Source: Ruminococcus sp. CAG:403 (GTDB lineage Bacteria > Bacillota > Clostridia > Oscillospirales > Ruminococcaceae). Taken from it: a stretch of DNA of 21,816 bases. The DNA lies in the NCBI GenBank assembly GCA_000437255.1, contig FR899104.1, positions 272,503-294,318 on the forward strand, written 5' to 3'. The position numbers and the translations under genes were made by a program. This document shows, piece by piece, positions 14,411-21,816 of the stretch; the first letter of the stretch is position 1, and each line of letters begins with the position of its first letter. The notes under the pieces were generated by a model that was given only the letters and a program-made list of their open reading frames with translations, searched no databases and had not been told where the DNA came from.

Positions 14411-16363
14411 ATGCAGCATACAAAGAAGCATTTGTTTTTACAATGGATTGCCGGCGGAAGCGCATGCAGCCTTCTGCTAGGCGGAATTTCATGGCACGCT
14501 GATGCAGAAGAGCAGAACGGTTGGATACAGCGTGCACAGGGCGAATGGCAATACATACAGGAAGATGGACAGGTCGCTACAGGACTGATTACCATTGACG
14601 GAACGCCCTATCGGTTTTCACCGGATGGCTTTTTGGAAACTGGTTGGCAGTCTATTGGTGGAAAACGATATTATTATGATCCGGAACTTGGCACACCGCA
14701 ATATGGATGGGTTTCCTATCGAGGGAGTCGGTATTATGTCACGGAAGAACAGGGAAAGCTGACTGGCTTTCAGAGCAATTTAGATGGAACTGCGGAACAG
14801 GATCATCCGTATTATTTTTCTGTGGACAGCGGACAGCTTCAGCTGCATCATTTTCAGGATGCAGAAGGAAATTGGTACTATGCGGACGATGATGGTGTAG
14901 TACAGACTGGAACAGTTCTGATTGATGGGGTTCCATATCAATTTGATGCACAAGGCGTGCAGACAATTGGCTGGGTGACCATCGATCAGGCTACCTATTA
15001 TTATGCTCCAGAAGACGGCACGGCACGACTTGGTTGGCTGGAACAGGATGGGGTCTATTATTATTTGACGGCAGAGCATGGATTGGAAAAAGGAGAGCAG
15101 CTGATTGACGGCATTCCATATCCATTGGATGCAGAAAGCGGTGCTTTGCAGACTGGATTCTATACTGCACAGGATGGTGCAACGCGATACTATCAGGCAG
15201 ATGGAACTGTTGCAACTGGCTTTTTACAGCTGGAAGATGCAAAATACTATTTCAAACAAGATGGAACCATGTGGACAGGCTGGCTCAAGCAGGGAGAGAC
15301 GGCGTTCTTTTTTGGAGAAGATGGAAAGGCCTGCCTGGGCTGGCAGCAGATAGACGGCGCTACTTATTATTTTGATTCAGATGGATGTGCCGTTTCCGGT
15401 TGGCAGATCCTGGATGGACAGCGGTACCATTTTGGAAATGACCACACCATGACAACGGGGATGCATCAAATTGGTGGTGCATTCTACTGCTTTTCGGAAG
15501 ATGGTCTGTTGCAAACCGGCTGGCAGACTGATCAGGGCAATTGGTATTATTTCCAAGAGGATGGTACTCGAATTGCAACTGGCTGGCAGACAATTGATGC
15601 GGAGCAGTATTACTTCTTTGGAACCGGTCGTGCAGCAGTTGGCGTTGTTCCGATAGATGGAAAACAACTTTATTTTTCACCGGAAACAAGAGCTTTGGTC
15701 TGCAATCAAACACTGCATGGAGTGACCACCGATAGCAATGGGGAAGTGCAGCTTGTGATGCAGCATGTTACTTATCTCAGCCAAGAAGGATACCCAACGG
15801 GATGTGAAAGTGCAAGTGCCGTAATGCTGCTGCAACATTATGGATATGCTGTAGCCATTGCACAGTTCATCGATCAGTACTTAGACCGTGGGGAACTTTA
15901 TACTGAAAATGGGGTACTCTATGGGCCACATCCCAGTCAGGCATTCATTGGCAGTCCATATTATAGTTCCGGCTATGGCTGCTATGCACCAGTTATTGTA
16001 AATGCGATGAATCGGATTTTGCAAAATGGCGATTTGGCATATGATTTAACCGGAACCTCTTTGAGTGGATTGTGCACCAATTATTTGGAAAAGGGACAGC
16101 CGGTTCTCATCTGGGCAACAATCAATATGGTGCAGAGCACACCCGGCACAAAGTGGGTGATTCCAGAAACTGGTGAATTATTTACCTGGAAGCGCAGTGA
16201 ACATTGTTTGGTTCTGGTTGGCTACGATGCGCAATATTATTATATGAACGACCCCTATCAAAACAATGGCTTGAAGGCGTATGATAGAAGTTTGGTAGAA
16301 GCAAGATATGCAACAATGGGCTATCAGGCGGTTGCCATTTTGCAGGAGGGGGACGCACAGTGA
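14411..16363 (+). CDS. Secreted C39-like cysteine peptidase with about 19 cell-wall-binding repeats
   Basis: A 650-residue exported protein. Residues 1-32 form a signal peptide (basic MQHTKKH, hydrophobic WIAGGSACSLLLGGI, AxA-like DADA site). From about 36 to 435 run about 19 repeats of roughly 20 residues with the pattern TGW..IDG..YYF..DG, the choline/glucan-binding (CW_binding) type that tethers proteins to the cell surface. Residues about 445-650 form a C39-like papain-fold domain with Q-EGYPTGCES (Cys465), SEHCLVLVGYD (His598) and NDPY (Asn613, Asp614). It probably cleaves extracellular peptides or surface proteins. The GGAG element is about 12 nt from the ATG, which is longish. Its stop overlaps the next start as GTGA. 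Confidence 0.92.
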   Translation: MQHTKKHLFLQWIAGGSACSLLLGGISWHADAEEQNGWIQRAQGEWQYIQEDGQVATGLITIDGTPYRFSPDGFLETGWQSIGGKRYYYDPELGTPQYGWVSYRGSRYYVTEEQGKLTGFQSNLDGTAEQDHPYYFSVDSGQLQLHHFQDAEGNWYYADDDGVVQTGTVLIDGVPYQFDAQGVQTIGWVTIDQATYYYAPEDGTARLGWLEQDGVYYYLTAEHGLEKGEQLIDGIPYPLDAESGALQTGFYTAQDGATRYYQADGTVATGFLQLEDAKYYFKQDGTMWTGWLKQGETAFFFGEDGKACLGWQQIDGATYYFDSDGCAVSGWQILDGQRYHFGNDHTMTTGMHQIGGAFYCFSEDGLLQTGWQTDQGNWYYFQEDGTRIATGWQTIDAEQYYFFGTGRAAVGVVPIDGKQLYFSPETRALVCNQTLHGVTTDSNGEVQLVMQHVTYLSQEGYPTGCESASAVMLLQHYGYAVAIAQFIDQYLDRGELYTENGVLYGPHPSQAFIGSPYYSSGYGCYAPVIVNAMNRILQNGDLAYDLTGTSLSGLCTNYLEKGQPVLIWATINMVQSTPGTKWVIPETGELFTWKRSEHCLVLVGYDAQYYYMNDPYQNNGLKAYDRSLVEARYATMGYQAVAILQEGDAQ

Positions 16364-17244
16364 GCAGAGAACTGGATGATCGGCAGCGTTTGGAGCAGCG
16401 TCTAACGACACAATATCAAAAAGCAATCTGGAAACCGTTTATGCGGGCCATTCGAAACTATGAGTTATTGGAACCGGGCGATCGCATTGCCGTTTGCATT
16501 TCCGGTGGAAAAGATTCCATGCTGCTTGGAAAGCTGATGCAGTTGTTGCAGCGGATGCATACGATTCCCTTTGAAGTTGTTTATTTATCTATGGATCCCG
16601 GTTATCATCCGAATAATCGTGCGCTTTTGCTGCAAAATGCGGAGCGTCTGGGGCTTCCGCTCGAACTGTTTGATACCAATGTGTTTCGGGTAGCCAATCG
16701 GCAGGAAAAGCATCCCTGCTATTTATGTGCCCGTATGCGGCGAGGGCATCTTTATGCCAAAGCAAAAGAATTGGGCTGCAATAAAATTGCATTGGGGCAC
16801 CACTTCAACGATGTTATTGAAACGACTTTGATGGCCATGCTGTATGGGGGACAGCTGCAAGGTATGCTGCCTCGCTTGAAAAGTAAAAACTTCCCGGGAA
16901 TGGAATTGATTCGTCCGCTGTATTGTGTACGGGAAGCCGATATTATTGCTTGGGGGGAGCAGGAACAAATGCAGTTCCTGCAGTGCGCCTGCCGATTTGC
17001 ACAGCGTGCGCAGGAAGATCAGCAGCTTTCCCGCAGAAAGGCAACCAAGGAATTGATTGCTACTTTGATGCAGTCAGATCCCAATGTAGAAAAAATGATT
17101 TTTCACAGCATTCATAAGGTGCAGCTGGATAGTTTTGTATCCTACACCACACATGGAACAGAACATTCTTTCTTGGAGGCATTGCATGCATTAGAAGCGG
17201 ATATCCGTCAGGAGCTGGACGAAAAGGAGGCGTTGAAGCCGTGA
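16360..17244 (+). CDS. TtcA-like tRNA 2-thiocytidine biosynthesis protein (PP-loop ATPase)
   Basis: A 294-residue PP-loop protein. The ATP-pyrophosphatase motif SGGKDS is at residues 48-53, and Cys pairs lie at C120/C123 (CYLC) and C209/C211 (CAC), matching the CxxC plus distal Cys that bind the 4Fe-4S cluster of TtcA. TtcA thiolates C32 of certain tRNAs using an Fe-S cluster and ATP. GHHFNDVIETTLM is the other family block. The start is GTG 16360, overlapping the peptidase stop as GTGA, with AGGAGGGGGA about 6 nt upstream, so the two are translationally coupled. A different substrate within the TtcA/TtuA group cannot be excluded. Confidence 0.88.
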   Translation: MSRELDDRQRLEQRLTTQYQKAIWKPFMRAIRNYELLEPGDRIAVCISGGKDSMLLGKLMQLLQRMHTIPFEVVYLSMDPGYHPNNRALLLQNAERLGLPLELFDTNVFRVANRQEKHPCYLCARMRRGHLYAKAKELGCNKIALGHHFNDVIETTLMAMLYGGQLQGMLPRLKSKNFPGMELIRPLYCVREADIIAWGEQEQMQFLQCACRFAQRAQEDQQLSRRKATKELIATLMQSDPNVEKMIFHSIHKVQLDSFVSYTTHGTEHSFLEALHALEADIRQELDEKEALKP

Positions 17245-18164
17245 TACAACAAGCACTATCTGCAATAAATACTGCCATTTCAGAAAACCCGGCAGCATAT
17301 GCCAGACAGGTGGATGAAGCCTATTCCAGACAGCTGCTTACCATTGCCAGACAAATTTACAATACCCGGGAAGAAAAGCCCATTATCCTGCTTGCAGGGC
17401 CTTCCGGTTCTGGAAAGACGACAACTGCTATGATGCTGGAACGCATTTTGGATGATTGGGGTGCAGAAACACATACGCTTTCCATGGATCATTATTTTCG
17501 TACCTTTACACCAGAAGAAATTCAGCAGGCAACAGAAGGAAAAATCGATCTGGAATCTCCGGATCGACTGGATCTTCCATTTTTGAATCAGCAGCTGTTA
17601 CAGATTTTTCAGGGTCAACCGACCCAATTGCCGAAGTATCGCTTCCGGGATTCCAAGCGGATTGATTCTGGTGTGACGCTCACCAGAAAACCGGGAGAAC
17701 TGGTGATTTTAGAAGGAATTCATGCACTCAATCCAGCGGTTGTTACAGAAGCCAACTCGCATATTGTGCGGATTTATGTCAGTGTGCGGACACGCATCAC
17801 GGATGGTACGTCTGTCTTGCAGCCGTATTTTTTGCGGTTGCTGCGCAGAATGATACGGGATCGTCTGTTTCGGCATCGGAGCTTGTCTGCAACTTTGGAA
17901 ATGCTGGAGCATGTGGAAGCAGGGGAGCAGCATTATATTATGCCGTATAAAAAATATGCCGATTTGGAAGTGGATTCCTTCCATGCCTATGAACTGGGCA
18001 TCTATAAGCAGCTTTTGGAGGCAGACATTTTGCAGCTGGATGCCAGTCCGGAACAAAAAATGTTGTGTGCATTCCTGCAACAAGCAACTGCCTTTCCAGT
18101 GGGGCAGGTACCAAAGGAGTCGTTGGTGCGGGAATTTATCGGAGATGGAATATTTGCCTATTGA
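17241..18164 (+). CDS. Uridine kinase/phosphoribulokinase-like P-loop kinase
   Basis: A 307-residue kinase of the uridine kinase/PRK family. Walker A GPSGSGKT is at 53-60, the family Asp lies in SMDHYFR, then DLESPDRLD, and VILEGIHALNP matches the Walker B/lid region; RMIRDRLFRHRS carries the basic lid. Nucleoside kinases phosphorylate uridine or cytidine, but some clostridial members are longer with an N-terminal TGS domain that this one lacks. It starts at GTG 17241 with GTGA overlap of the TtcA-like stop and GGAGG upstream, so it forms one coupled cluster with the peptidase and tRNA enzyme. The true substrate is uncertain. Confidence 0.85.
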   Translation: MIQQALSAINTAISENPAAYARQVDEAYSRQLLTIARQIYNTREEKPIILLAGPSGSGKTTTAMMLERILDDWGAETHTLSMDHYFRTFTPEEIQQATEGKIDLESPDRLDLPFLNQQLLQIFQGQPTQLPKYRFRDSKRIDSGVTLTRKPGELVILEGIHALNPAVVTEANSHIVRIYVSVRTRITDGTSVLQPYFLRLLRRMIRDRLFRHRSLSATLEMLEHVEAGEQHYIMPYKKYADLEVDSFHAYELGIYKQLLEADILQLDASPEQKMLCAFLQQATAFPVGQVPKESLVREFIGDGIFAY

Positions 18165-18217
18165 AGATGTTTCCTATTTTATGCCATGTGTATCTGTGAA
18201 GCAGTTTGTGATTTTTC

Positions 18218-18246
18218 TTTACAAAAGAAAAAAGCTATGGTATAAT
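18218..18246 (+). promoter_or_regulatory. Promoter of the hydrogenase gene
   Basis: TTTACA (18218-18223), 17-bp spacer and TATAAT (18241-18246), with TG immediately before the -10 region (TATGGTATAAT). It predicts a leader of about 115 nt before ATG 18370. Confidence 0.85.
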
Positions 18247-18286
18247 ACAAGTAGTTTTTGAAAACCAGTCTTCATAAGAATGGGAT

Positions 18287-18339
18287 GCCGGTACTTGTGA
18301 GGAACGATTTTGAATCCGGCGGATCTGTTTGGCAGATCC
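18287..18339 (+). promoter_or_regulatory. Structured leader of the hydrogenase mRNA
   Basis: Two inverted repeats lie in the 5' leader: GCCGG (18287-18291) with CCGGC (18316-18320), then GGATCTG (18321-18327) with CAGATCC (18333-18339) around TTTGG. The second is followed by only TTTC. The two stems abut, as in some riboregulators, but I match no known riboswitch and the pairing is short. Confidence 0.4.
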
Positions 18340-18369
18340 TTTCGATCTTGAAGCATACAGGAGGACGCT

Positions 18370-19821
18370 ATGATTACCAATGATGGTACAATTATTCAAA
18401 TTAAACATGAGACATTATGTGAGATTGCAAAGCTGGTATTTTCCGGAGAGTATGAAGAAAAAAAGGAAGAACTGCCATATCGGCTGATGCCGGGACCGCA
18501 GGCAAAGTATCGGTGCTGTGTATACAAGGAACGGGAAATTGTTCGGCAGAGAATTCGGCTTGCAGAAGGAAAAAATGCGGAAGGTGCAACCAATGATTTG
18601 ACCATTCAGGTAGTGCGTGCAGCCTGCGAAGGCTGTCCGATTTCCAGATATGTTGTAACGGATAACTGCCAAAAATGCATGGGAAAGGCTTGTCAGCAGT
18701 CTTGTAAATTCGGTGCCATTGATATTGGCAGAAACCGTGCCCATATTGATCCGGCAAAGTGTAAGGAATGCGGCAGATGTGCGGCTGCATGTCCGTATAA
18801 TGCCATTGCAGACCTGATTCGTCCCTGTAGAAGAAACTGTCCGGTTGATGCAGTCAAGATGGATGAGAACGGGATTTGCTACATCGATGAAAAGAAGTGC
18901 ATTCAATGCGGTGTTTGTATTCATAGCTGTCCGTTTGGCGCGATCAGTTCCAAGTCTTGTATTGTAGATGTCTGCAAGGATATTGTCAATGGTGTGAAAC
19001 TGGTGGCTATGCTGGCACCGGCAACAGAAGGACAGTTTGGAGAAAACATTACATTTTCCAGTTGGAGACAAGCGTTGCAGGAAGTTGGTTTCCTGGACTT
19101 GGTGGAAGTTGGACTCGGCGGAGATATGACTGCTTACTATGAAGCGCAGGAATGGATAGAAGCCCATGAAAAGGGAGAGAAAAAGGTTACTTCCTGTTGC
19201 CCGGCGTTTGTAAATTTGGTACGGCAGCAGTATCCTATGTTGGAGGATCATATTTCTACGACCATTTCTCCAATGTGTGCTGTTTCCAGATTGATCAAAT
19301 CAAGAGATCCGCAGGTAAAAACTGTTTTTGTTGGCCCTTGTGTGGCAAAGAAGAGCGAAGTTGCCGATCAAAAAATTCCGGGAAATGCCGATTATGTTAT
19401 GACATATGGAGAAATCCGTGCGCTACTTCGTGCAAAGGGTGTAACCTTGAAGCCAATGGAAGAAGAACAGCAGGATGCCAGCACATTTGGAAAGCGCTTT
19501 GCCAACCATGGCGGCGTAACCAAAGCAATTGAAGAGTGCATGGCAGAGCAGGGAAAAGATCCGAGCGGCATACAGGTTCAGCAGTGTAATGGTGCTTCCG
19601 AGTGCAAAAAAGCGTTGTTGCTTTTGAAGATGGGACGGCTTCCGGCAGACTTCATTGAAGGAATGGCATGTGAAGGCGGCTGCGTTGGCGGTCCAAGCCG
19701 GCATACGGAAATTCAAACTGCGAAACGGGCACGAGATCGCATGATTGATCGAGCTGATCATCGTACGGTAAAAGAAAATTTGGAACGATATGACATGGAT
19801 GCATTTTCCATGCATCGGTAA
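18370..19821 (+). CDS. Monomeric [FeFe] hydrogenase, group B type
   Basis: A 483-residue iron-only hydrogenase. The N-terminal part carries several Fe-S motifs: CEGCP (86-90), C100-C103-C108-C112, a CxxCxxC set at C131-C134-C137 with C141, and C177-C180-C183 with C187. The H-cluster motifs are L1 TSCCPAF (C276/C277), L2 GPCVAKKSE (C324) and L3 EGMACEGGCVGGP (C434/C438). The TSCCPAF and EGMACEGGC wording, with no NADH-binding partner nearby, fits the monomeric group B class. It presumably makes or takes up H2 with reduced ferredoxin. CAGGAGG lies 6-8 nt before ATG 18370. It is alone on its transcript; no maturation genes (HydE/F/G) are in the window. Confidence 0.93.
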   Translation: MITNDGTIIQIKHETLCEIAKLVFSGEYEEKKEELPYRLMPGPQAKYRCCVYKEREIVRQRIRLAEGKNAEGATNDLTIQVVRAACEGCPISRYVVTDNCQKCMGKACQQSCKFGAIDIGRNRAHIDPAKCKECGRCAAACPYNAIADLIRPCRRNCPVDAVKMDENGICYIDEKKCIQCGVCIHSCPFGAISSKSCIVDVCKDIVNGVKLVAMLAPATEGQFGENITFSSWRQALQEVGFLDLVEVGLGGDMTAYYEAQEWIEAHEKGEKKVTSCCPAFVNLVRQQYPMLEDHISTTISPMCAVSRLIKSRDPQVKTVFVGPCVAKKSEVADQKIPGNADYVMTYGEIRALLRAKGVTLKPMEEEQQDASTFGKRFANHGGVTKAIEECMAEQGKDPSGIQVQQCNGASECKKALLLLKMGRLPADFIEGMACEGGCVGGPSRHTEIQTAKRARDRMIDRADHRTVKENLERYDMDAFSMHR

Positions 19822-19860
19822 AAGCACAGTGGAAAGCAGTTGGAAAAGACGGAAAAATTC

Positions 19861-19889
19861 TTGACAACTGCTGTGATTTCTGTTACAAT
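19861..19889 (+). promoter_or_regulatory. Promoter of the unrecognised-protein/NYN cluster
   Basis: TTGACA (19861-19866), 17-bp spacer and TACAAT (19884-19889). Transcription would start at about 19896, just before the hairpin at 19908-19939. Confidence 0.9.
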
Positions 19890-19907
19890 AAAGAGCATAG
19901 GAATAGT

Positions 19908-19939
19908 CTGCAACACCGTACTGCTGTATGGTGTTGCAG
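19908..19939 (+). promoter_or_regulatory. 5'-leader hairpin
   Basis: ctgcaacaccgta (19908-19920) pairs with tatggtgttgcag (19927-19939) over 13 bp, one G-T wobble, loop ctgctg. It is not followed by a T-tract (TTCTATATAA), so it looks like an mRNA-stabilising or regulatory 5' hairpin rather than a terminator. It ends 26 nt before ATG 19966. Confidence 0.7.
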
Positions 19940-19965
19940 TTCTATATAAATGGAGTGTGATAAAA

Positions 19966-20331
19966 ATGGCAACTGTTTTAAATATACAGCCGATCAACAG
20001 CACGACAGACTGTATGGTGCTGTTTGATGAACACAATATGGTAAAAGTAGAGTGTGAACATGGTGCTTATGCAATTGGAGATACCGTGGATCAGATGTTG
20101 GCATGTAGTGAGATTCGCTATGTCTCTGAAGTGGATTCGCATACTCCGGATTGCATTGTCACCATTACTGCGGCGAAAGGACATAAAATCGTAGGTCGCA
20201 TTGTAGACCGAAAAGAAGGAATTTTACAGTGCGGCGGTTTTTTATTTCATATGGATCCAACGCATCTGCATGCAAATATGCAGGATGGCTGTCGGGTTGA
20301 GTGGACCTGTGAACGGATGCAGCTCTGGTAA
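19966..20331 (+). CDS. Unrecognised 121-residue protein
   Basis: I do not recognise a family. The protein starts at ATG 19966, with TGGAGTGTGATAAAA before it; the longer frame from 19840 would begin upstream of the promoter. The sequence has alternating strand-like segments rich in Val, Ile and Cys (CMVLFDEHNMVKVECEHGA, HTPDCIVTITAAKGHK, GRIVDRKEGILQCGGFLFHMD) and ends EWTCERMQLW. It is mostly beta and has six cysteines not in a recognisable metal motif; there is no signal peptide or membrane segment. It may be a small OB-like or SH3-like domain. It sits directly behind a strong promoter and ahead of the NYN gene with an 85-nt gap. Confidence 0.7.
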   Translation: MATVLNIQPINSTTDCMVLFDEHNMVKVECEHGAYAIGDTVDQMLACSEIRYVSEVDSHTPDCIVTITAAKGHKIVGRIVDRKEGILQCGGFLFHMDPTHLHANMQDGCRVEWTCERMQLW

Positions 20332-20416
20332 GCATTTGCTTGTTTGGATCAAAGTGTCTGCATCAGCAGGAAAGAACCGCTCTCAGGTTGGAGCAATTTA
20401 GAACGGAGGAACATGG

Positions 20417-21745
20417 TTGACTGTTGATACAAAAGATTTAGTAGCAACTGTTGCGTATTTGATTGGTGTAAAAGATTATACACTGGAACAGCAATTTGAG
20501 GAAGAATGCCATGATCTGCTGCAAACGTTATATGCAGATCAGGATGCTACGGTTATTCGTTCGCTCTGCAAGCTTCGTACCGTTTTGCTTCAAAAATTTA
20601 AAAAAACAGATGAAGAAATGCGGTACAATCTCAGTAACATCAATCGCTTGGAATGGTATGACCAGAATGCAATTCAGCAGCTGGAAAGATGGGGATACCA
20701 GATTGTACAGCCCAATTACCGTTCCGATAAGTATATGCTGGACTTTACAAGACTAATCAATGAAAATATTGACAAGTGTGCGCATTTATTCCACGACTGG
20801 GTCAACTGGGACTATATCCGGGATTTGTTTGTCATTCCAAAGTATACGAAGCCCAATGTGCTGCGGCATGAGTTTGAAACATATATGGCAAATTTGAATT
20901 ATTATCCGTTTCAGATGTATATTCATTGGCAGCCGGAAGACCGTGGAAATATCCTATATACGGATGGAAAGTTTTTAAGTCTGCTCTATGCGATGCATGG
21001 AGATTATTTTGAAGATCGCAGCAAGTATCGGGATGCGCATGAGGAAACCAAAGATAGCATTTATCAATTTATTGACAACAGCGAAAAAACAGCCATTGCC
21101 GTGGACTGTGAGAATTCCGATGTGTATAAATTATACGGTGTTTTAAAAAATCTAAATCAGGATGCTCTTGCAAAAATTGAAAAAATTATTCTGTATGATG
21201 ATTGCCATACCACAAGTGGCTGGGATTGGCTGGAGAAATTCATTCGGATTCCGGTTGAACATGTGGAAGTAGAGCGTGTCACCGATCAGAAGTCGCTGGT
21301 GGATATTAAAATGACTGCCGGTGTCTGTCGGGATTATTATGAAAATGGAATTTCTTCCTTCATCTTAGTGTCCAGTGATTCGGATTACTGGGGATTGATT
21401 TCTTCCATGCCGCATGCAAAATTTATGGTCATGTATGAATACCACAAGTGTGGGCAAGCCATTAAGCATGCCCTTTCCGATCATAATATCTATTATTGTT
21501 CCATTGATGATTTTTGTTCCGGCAATACAGAGGACTTCAAAAAAGCTGTATTGTTCCATACCCTGGAACAGTATTTGCCGGAAATTTTGACCTTAAACGG
21601 AAAAGAGCTTGCAAAGCGGATTTATGAAGAAACCCGTATTGGCGCAACAGAAAAGGAAATCGATATTTTCTATAATAAATACATTAAAACCTTACGATTA
21701 AAAGTAGATCTCGATGGAAATTTTTCCATTGAAATTTGCAAATAA
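20417..21745 (+). CDS. NYN-domain (PIN-like) putative ribonuclease
   Basis: A 442-residue protein. Residues about 1-215 are a mostly helical, acidic and aromatic-rich domain of no recognised family. Residues 224-345 form a NYN domain with the expected acidic residues: D230 (AIAVDCENSD), D296 (KSLVDIKMTAG) and D321/D323 (LVSSDSDYWGL). NYN/PIN proteins cut RNA. The last 85 residues are helical with a terminal beta segment. The start is probably TTG 20417, since GGAGGA (20405-20410) is 6 nt away; the nearer ATG 20413 gives only four codons before TGA. This could be a nuclease in RNA decay or in defence, but no defence partner is visible. The stop is at 21743-21745. Confidence 0.85.
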   Translation: MTVDTKDLVATVAYLIGVKDYTLEQQFEEECHDLLQTLYADQDATVIRSLCKLRTVLLQKFKKTDEEMRYNLSNINRLEWYDQNAIQQLERWGYQIVQPNYRSDKYMLDFTRLINENIDKCAHLFHDWVNWDYIRDLFVIPKYTKPNVLRHEFETYMANLNYYPFQMYIHWQPEDRGNILYTDGKFLSLLYAMHGDYFEDRSKYRDAHEETKDSIYQFIDNSEKTAIAVDCENSDVYKLYGVLKNLNQDALAKIEKIILYDDCHTTSGWDWLEKFIRIPVEHVEVERVTDQKSLVDIKMTAGVCRDYYENGISSFILVSSDSDYWGLISSMPHAKFMVMYEYHKCGQAIKHALSDHNIYYCSIDDFCSGNTEDFKKAVLFHTLEQYLPEILTLNGKELAKRIYEETRIGATEKEIDIFYNKYIKTLRLKVDLDGNFSIEICK

Positions 21746-21768
21746 ACAAAAGAGAGGAATGGATCGAT

Positions 21769-21816
21769 ATGCCACATATTACCATTAAAATGTTAAAAGG
21801 AAGAACAGATGAACAA
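21769..21816 (+). CDS. 4-oxalocrotonate tautomerase-family protein, 5' end only
   Basis: The first 16 codons read MPHITIKMLKGRTDEQ. The catalytic Pro directly after Met1, which becomes the N-terminus after Met removal, and the I-x-M/L-x-x-G-R-T/S pattern are typical of the small 4-oxalocrotonate tautomerase family (about 60-75 residues). AGAGAGGAATGG precedes the ATG. It follows the NYN gene by 23 nt and may be co-transcribed. The rest lies outside the window. Confidence 0.8.
   Translation, partial: MPHITIKMLKGRTDEQ

Noticed and set aside
15360..15713. Tandem repeats in the peptidase gene considered as a DNA repeat or CRISPR-like array
   Set aside because: The periodicity is in protein (about 20-residue wall-binding repeats); the DNA copies diverge and there are no spacers.
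18165..18217. Possible small gene between the kinase and the hydrogenase promoter
   Set aside because: The open frame at 17911-18261 is in another frame of the kinase gene and has no ribosome-binding site.
19797..19816. Inverted repeat gatgcat / atgcatc at the end of the hydrogenase gene
   Set aside because: It lies inside the coding sequence and has no following T-tract, so it is not a credible terminator.

Overview
The window looks like part of the chromosome of a low-to-mid GC anaerobic Firmicute, most likely a Ruminococcus/Oscillospiraceae-type gut bacterium. This rests on the strong AGGAGG-type ribosome-binding sites, sigma-A promoters with 17-bp spacers, a standalone [FeFe] hydrogenase, and a secreted peptidase with Firmicute cell-wall-binding repeats. 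It carries no phage, IS element, integrase or CRISPR array. No stretch longer than about 300 bases lacks a gene or a gene remnant.

Region 1 (1-6092) is one co-directional catabolic operon closed by a strong terminator. It encodes a multi-subunit flavin oxidase of the HcnABC / octopine oxidase / hydroxyproline dehydrogenase type: the C-terminus of an FAD subunit, a 4Fe-4S subunit, a BFD-like 2Fe-2S subunit and a DAO-fold FAD subunit. These are followed by an ornithine cyclodeaminase-family protein, an AraC-type regulator, a GlnB-type PII protein and an APC amino-acid/amine permease. The logical reading is a regulated uptake and oxidation system for an amino acid, opine or amine, with the PII protein as a likely gate on the permease. 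At 166-203 a near-perfect 19-bp tandem duplication breaks what would otherwise be one continuous FAD/4Fe-4S reading frame.

Region 2 (6106-10930) starts at its own promoter. It holds a SUFU-domain protein, a GNAT acetyltransferase, a lipoprotein, a Uup-like ABC-F ATPase, a low-molecular-weight phosphatase and a decayed TPR gene (nonsense codon plus frame-breaking deletion). Region 3 (10950-14095) has a FliB-like protein converging on a YtqB/MnmM-type methyltransferase, then a MATE transporter pseudogene with two in-frame stops and one frameshift, both on the minus strand.

Region 4 (14168-18164) begins with a perfect-consensus promoter, tRNA-Leu(UAA) and a terminator. A second strong promoter then drives a translationally coupled trio: a secreted C39-like peptidase with about 19 cell-wall-binding repeats, a TtcA-like tRNA thiolation enzyme and a uridine-kinase-like P-loop kinase. 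Region 5 (18218-21816) has a [FeFe] hydrogenase behind a structured leader, then a strong promoter with a 5' hairpin ahead of an unrecognised 121-residue protein, a NYN-domain putative nuclease that probably uses a TTG start, and the first codons of a 4-oxalocrotonate tautomerase-family protein.

The most interesting items are the PII-APC permease pair inside the oxidase operon (with Glu at the residue that is normally the Mg/2-oxoglutarate-binding Gln39), the duplication that splits the oxidase subunit, and the unrecognised protein plus NYN nuclease pair. Three broken genes in about 14 kb suggest ongoing decay or residual sequence error. All family calls come from reading the translations; no database search was run.
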